The translations under genes and the position numbers were made by a program. The notes below the pieces were generated by a model. That model worked only from the letters and a program-made list of their open reading frames with translations. It had not been told where the DNA came from and did not search any database. Below are positions 9,696-11,407 of a stretch of DNA of 11,407 bases, piece after piece. The DNA is from an uncultured Pseudomonadota bacterium (GTDB lineage: Bacteria; Pseudomonadota; Gammaproteobacteria; Burkholderiales; Burkholderiaceae_C): NCBI GenBank assembly GCA_900320815.1, contig ONTY01000069.1:1-11407 (forward strand). The letters are read 5' to 3'. The first letter of the stretch is position 1; each line of letters begins with the position of its first letter.

Positions 9696-9712
9696 CGAAG
9701 GCACCACAATGA
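9680..9712 (+). other. 10-codon ORF (MRFFDPKAPQ) coupled to the next gene
   Basis: Begins with the same MRFFD codons as the M48 gene and ends in TGA that overlaps the next ATG (ATGA at 9709-9712). CAGGG about 8 bases upstream could serve as a ribosome site. It may be a remnant of a duplicated gene start or a short leader that couples translation of the downstream gene. Whether it is translated is unknown. Confidence 0.4.
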
Positions 9713-10665
9713 CTGAAACCCATGAGCTCTACCAGCTAAGCGCCGAGGGCGTGCGTCGCGCCATCAACGCACTTGGCAGCGCACAAACGCCAGAATGGCT
9801 GCGCCCGTGCCTGGATAAACCAAAATCATTTTTTGACTCTGTGGGCGAGAGCCTGCACATGCAGGCCACTGGACGCAGCCTGCTGTTTTCCGCCTTTGGC
9901 ATCCATCTGCTTTTGGCAGACAAGGGTGCCGAGGCGGCACTCAAAAGCTGCAACGCAAAAAAGCTCTACCGCAAAATCGTCTTTTCCAGCACTCCAAAAA
10001 AAGACGAAGAAATCTCTCGCGAGCTGCGCGGCTCTGCCACCATGAAAATCAAGGACGACGACCGCTTTGAAACTGGCAGCGGCAACGTGATTGTCTGCAG
10101 CCCGCACGGCGCCCACATTTTCCCCAGCGCCCCGGCTGACAGCTGGCGCCTCAAAATGCTGCCCCAGGACGCCAAAAAAACCATCTACTGCACCCTGCTG
10201 GCGCTGGCCTACACCATCAAGGCGCAAGAGCTCCTGTTGCGCGCCATTGAGGCGCACGAGCGCGGCGACGCCGAAGCCATGATTGGCGCGCGCAACGCCA
10301 TCCACGCCTTTGACCTCAAATACTTTTTTGCCAATCCGGTCAAAATGGAAGTGGCTGAAACCCACGCGCTCTGGCAATTGGCCGCGCGCCACAGCAACGT
10401 GCATGGCGCGCACCGCGAAATCAAAGAACAAGTCACCGGCCTGGCCGACATTATTGAAAGCCAGCGCCGCGACGAAGAAGCCAAACGCCGCGAGGCCGAG
10501 GCCGAACGCCACCGCGCCGCCGAGCGCCGCGAGCAGCAGCAGCGCGAGCGCGACGAAGAGCGCCGGCGCCAGTTTGACCGCAAACTCAACATTGCCGGCA
10601 TCATTTTTGCGCTGCTCTCCGTGTTCAGCATCCTCAACGACATTCGCCAGCTTTTCGGAATATAA
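9709..10665 (+). CDS. Hypothetical protein with coiled coil and C-terminal membrane anchor
   Basis: A 318-residue protein that I do not recognise. ATG 9709 has GAAGG (9697-9701) 7 bases upstream and overlaps the stop of a 10-codon ORF. About residues 1-150 form a mixed, probably globular domain (…SFFDSVGESLHMQATGRSLLFSAFG…). Residues ~150-245 look helical (DAKKTIYCTLLALAYTIKAQELLLRAIEAHERG; AFDLKYFFANPVKMEVAETHALWQLAAR). Residues ~250-290 are a highly charged Arg/Glu/Gln coiled coil, followed by one hydrophobic segment at about 293-309 (NIAGIIFALLSVFSIL). There is no signal peptide, so a tail-anchored protein with its bulk in the cytoplasm is likely. The helical-stalk-then-membrane layout loosely recalls CorA-like or RMD1-like proteins, but no diagnostic motif supports that. 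It lies 37 bp before the DIP1984-family gene. Confidence 0.85.
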   Translation: MTETHELYQLSAEGVRRAINALGSAQTPEWLRPCLDKPKSFFDSVGESLHMQATGRSLLFSAFGIHLLLADKGAEAALKSCNAKKLYRKIVFSSTPKKDEEISRELRGSATMKIKDDDRFETGSGNVIVCSPHGAHIFPSAPADSWRLKMLPQDAKKTIYCTLLALAYTIKAQELLLRAIEAHERGDAEAMIGARNAIHAFDLKYFFANPVKMEVAETHALWQLAARHSNVHGAHREIKEQVTGLADIIESQRRDEEAKRREAEAERHRAAERREQQQRERDEERRRQFDRKLNIAGIIFALLSVFSILNDIRQLFGI

Positions 10666-10666
10666 T
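10637..10666 (+). promoter_or_regulatory. Candidate sigma-70 promoter for the DIP1984-family gene
   Basis: A perfect TATAAT (10661-10666) spans the stop codon of the preceding gene. ACGACA (10637-10642), 18 bp upstream, matches four of six bases of the -35 consensus. Transcription would start near 10673, about 30 nt before the ATG at 10703, allowing the second gene to be expressed without the first. Confidence 0.4.
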
Positions 10667-10702
10667 CTGTCCACAGTTTGAGAATCAGAAAGCAAGCACA
10701 CC

Positions 10703-11158
10703 ATGAAACTCGCCGAAGCCCTGAGTTGGCGCAAAGACCTGAAAAAACGCATCGCACAGCTGCACCAGCGCATTGCCAGCAACGCCAAGGTGCAGGAAGG
10801 CGAAAAACCGCTGGAAGACCCGCAGGAGCTGTTTGCCGAACTGGAGCAGTGCCTGGTGCAATTTGAAGACCTCGTCTGGCGCATCAACGCCAGCAATATG
10901 CAGGCGAAAAACACGGCTGGTGTGTGCCTGACGCAGCTGCTTGCGCAGCGCGACGCGCTGACCATGCGCCTGGGCGCGCTGCGCGCTGTTTTTTCTGCCG
11001 CCACCGAAGGGCAAAGCCGTTATTCGCGCACCGAAATCAAAATGCTCACCACGATTGACGTGAAGAAACTGAGCAAAGACATTGACGCCTATTCTGCGCG
11101 GCTGCGCCAGCTGGACGTGGAAATCCAGGCGCTCAATTTCAGCGCCGATTTGCTATAA
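10703..11158 (+). CDS. DIP1984 family protein
   Basis: A 151-residue, mostly helical cytoplasmic protein recognised as DIP1984 family from MKLAEALSWRKDLKKRIAQLHQRIASNAKVQEGEKPLEDPQELF at the N-terminus, the LEDLVWRINASN-type segment, and YSRTEIKMLTTIDVKKLSKDIDAYSARLRQLDVEIQALNFSADLL at the C-terminus. Its length matches the usual ~150 residues. The family is a coiled-coil bundle of unknown function, found sporadically across bacteria; some members are annotated as septicolysin, without good support that I know of. There is no signal peptide or membrane segment. Only a weak ribosome site (AGAAAG-like) precedes ATG 10703. It follows the membrane-anchored coiled-coil gene in the same direction and may be expressed with it or from the TATAAT promoter. 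Family assignment is from memory of the family sequence, not from a search. Confidence 0.85.
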   Translation: MKLAEALSWRKDLKKRIAQLHQRIASNAKVQEGEKPLEDPQELFAELEQCLVQFEDLVWRINASNMQAKNTAGVCLTQLLAQRDALTMRLGALRAVFSAATEGQSRYSRTEIKMLTTIDVKKLSKDIDAYSARLRQLDVEIQALNFSADLL

Positions 11159-11407
11159 CCGTCTGCGGGGGCTGCCATGCGCTGCCCGCGTGCCACAGGG
11201 CGAGCTGGAACCCGACACGAATTGTGGAAATTCGCGAAGTCATAACGCACGGCCCGGGGTGCTGCCAGGGGCCTCTTGGAGGCGCACGGCGCAACCCAGC
11301 ACGAAGGCACATGGCATGTGTCACAGCGCACAGAGCACGACCTGCCGGCTGACTGGGCGCGCGGCACGCTGGCAGCCCCCACCCTGCAGATGGTCGTTGA
11401 CAGCATC
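11159..11407. other. Right-edge region without a secure gene
   Basis: These 249 bases contain no confident gene. On the plus strand one frame opens after a TAA at 11243-11245 and runs off the edge; from TTG 11276 it reads LEAHGATQHEGTWHVSQRTEHDLPADW and onward, which looks protein-like. The same frame upstream (ATG 11177) is closed by that TAA. On the minus strand a frame overlapping the DIP1984 gene is also open but has an unlikely composition. A 6-bp hairpin (11218-11223 with 11229-11234) lacks a T run and is not a terminator. Confidence 0.3.

Noticed and set aside
10667..10676. DnaA-box-like TGTCCACAG
   Set aside because: Single imperfect match with no cluster of boxes; not evidence for an origin.
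9826..11004. 392-codon minus-strand open frame opposite the last two genes
   Set aside because: Overlaps two plus-strand genes with better starts, ribosome sites and (for DIP1984) family support.
11218..11238. 6-bp hairpin CGAATT/AATTCG and TTCGCGAA palindrome
   Set aside because: Short, AT-rich, no T run and no matching partner; compatible with chance.

Overview
The window looks like a chromosomal segment of a high-GC betaproteobacterium, most likely Burkholderiales and probably near Comamonadaceae. The evidence is the FmdB-DUF502-aspS gene order, the AspRS sequence type and the long proteobacterial-type GyrB. The genus cannot be named from the sequence alone. No rRNA, tRNA, CRISPR array, insertion sequence or phage gene was seen.

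Layout. Positions 1-2156 (minus strand) hold a compact operon read right to left: an FmdB-type zinc-ribbon protein, a DUF502 membrane protein and the first ~361 codons of aspartyl-tRNA synthetase, which runs off the left edge. Positions 2157-2752 are a 596-bp divergent intergenic region, AT-richer than its surroundings, with paired palindromic hexamers and no convincing gene. Positions 2753-5320 (plus) are gyrB, followed by a rho-independent terminator. Positions 5426-7104 (plus) encode an ABC importer permease and its ATPase. The ATPase gene has lost the Walker B segment through an apparent 22-bp frame-shifting deletion. A strong hairpin terminator follows. Positions 7180-9657 (plus) form an envelope cluster: lemA, the murein endopeptidase gene mepA, and an M48 metalloprotease gene whose N-terminal membrane part is in a different frame from its catalytic part. 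Positions 9709-11158 (plus) hold an unrecognised coiled-coil protein with a C-terminal membrane anchor, then a DIP1984-family coiled-coil protein. The last 249 bases have no secure gene.

How they fit together. The minus operon combines translation (AspRS) with small accessory genes. gyrB is a housekeeping gene, here with no dnaA or dnaN on its upstream side. The ABC genes look like a decaying transporter: no substrate-binding protein gene adjoins them and the ATPase is broken. lemA, mepA and the M48 gene suggest envelope or peptidoglycan maintenance. The final pair (membrane-anchored coiled coil plus DIP1984 protein) is the least explained part and the best candidate for an undescribed two-gene unit. 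A 17-bp direct repeat flanks the broken M48 gene, and its second copy forms a 10-codon ORF coupled by an ATGA overlap to the first gene of this pair.

Two frame disruptions lie within about 2 kb. They are either genuine gene decay or sequence errors. Only read-level data can decide which.
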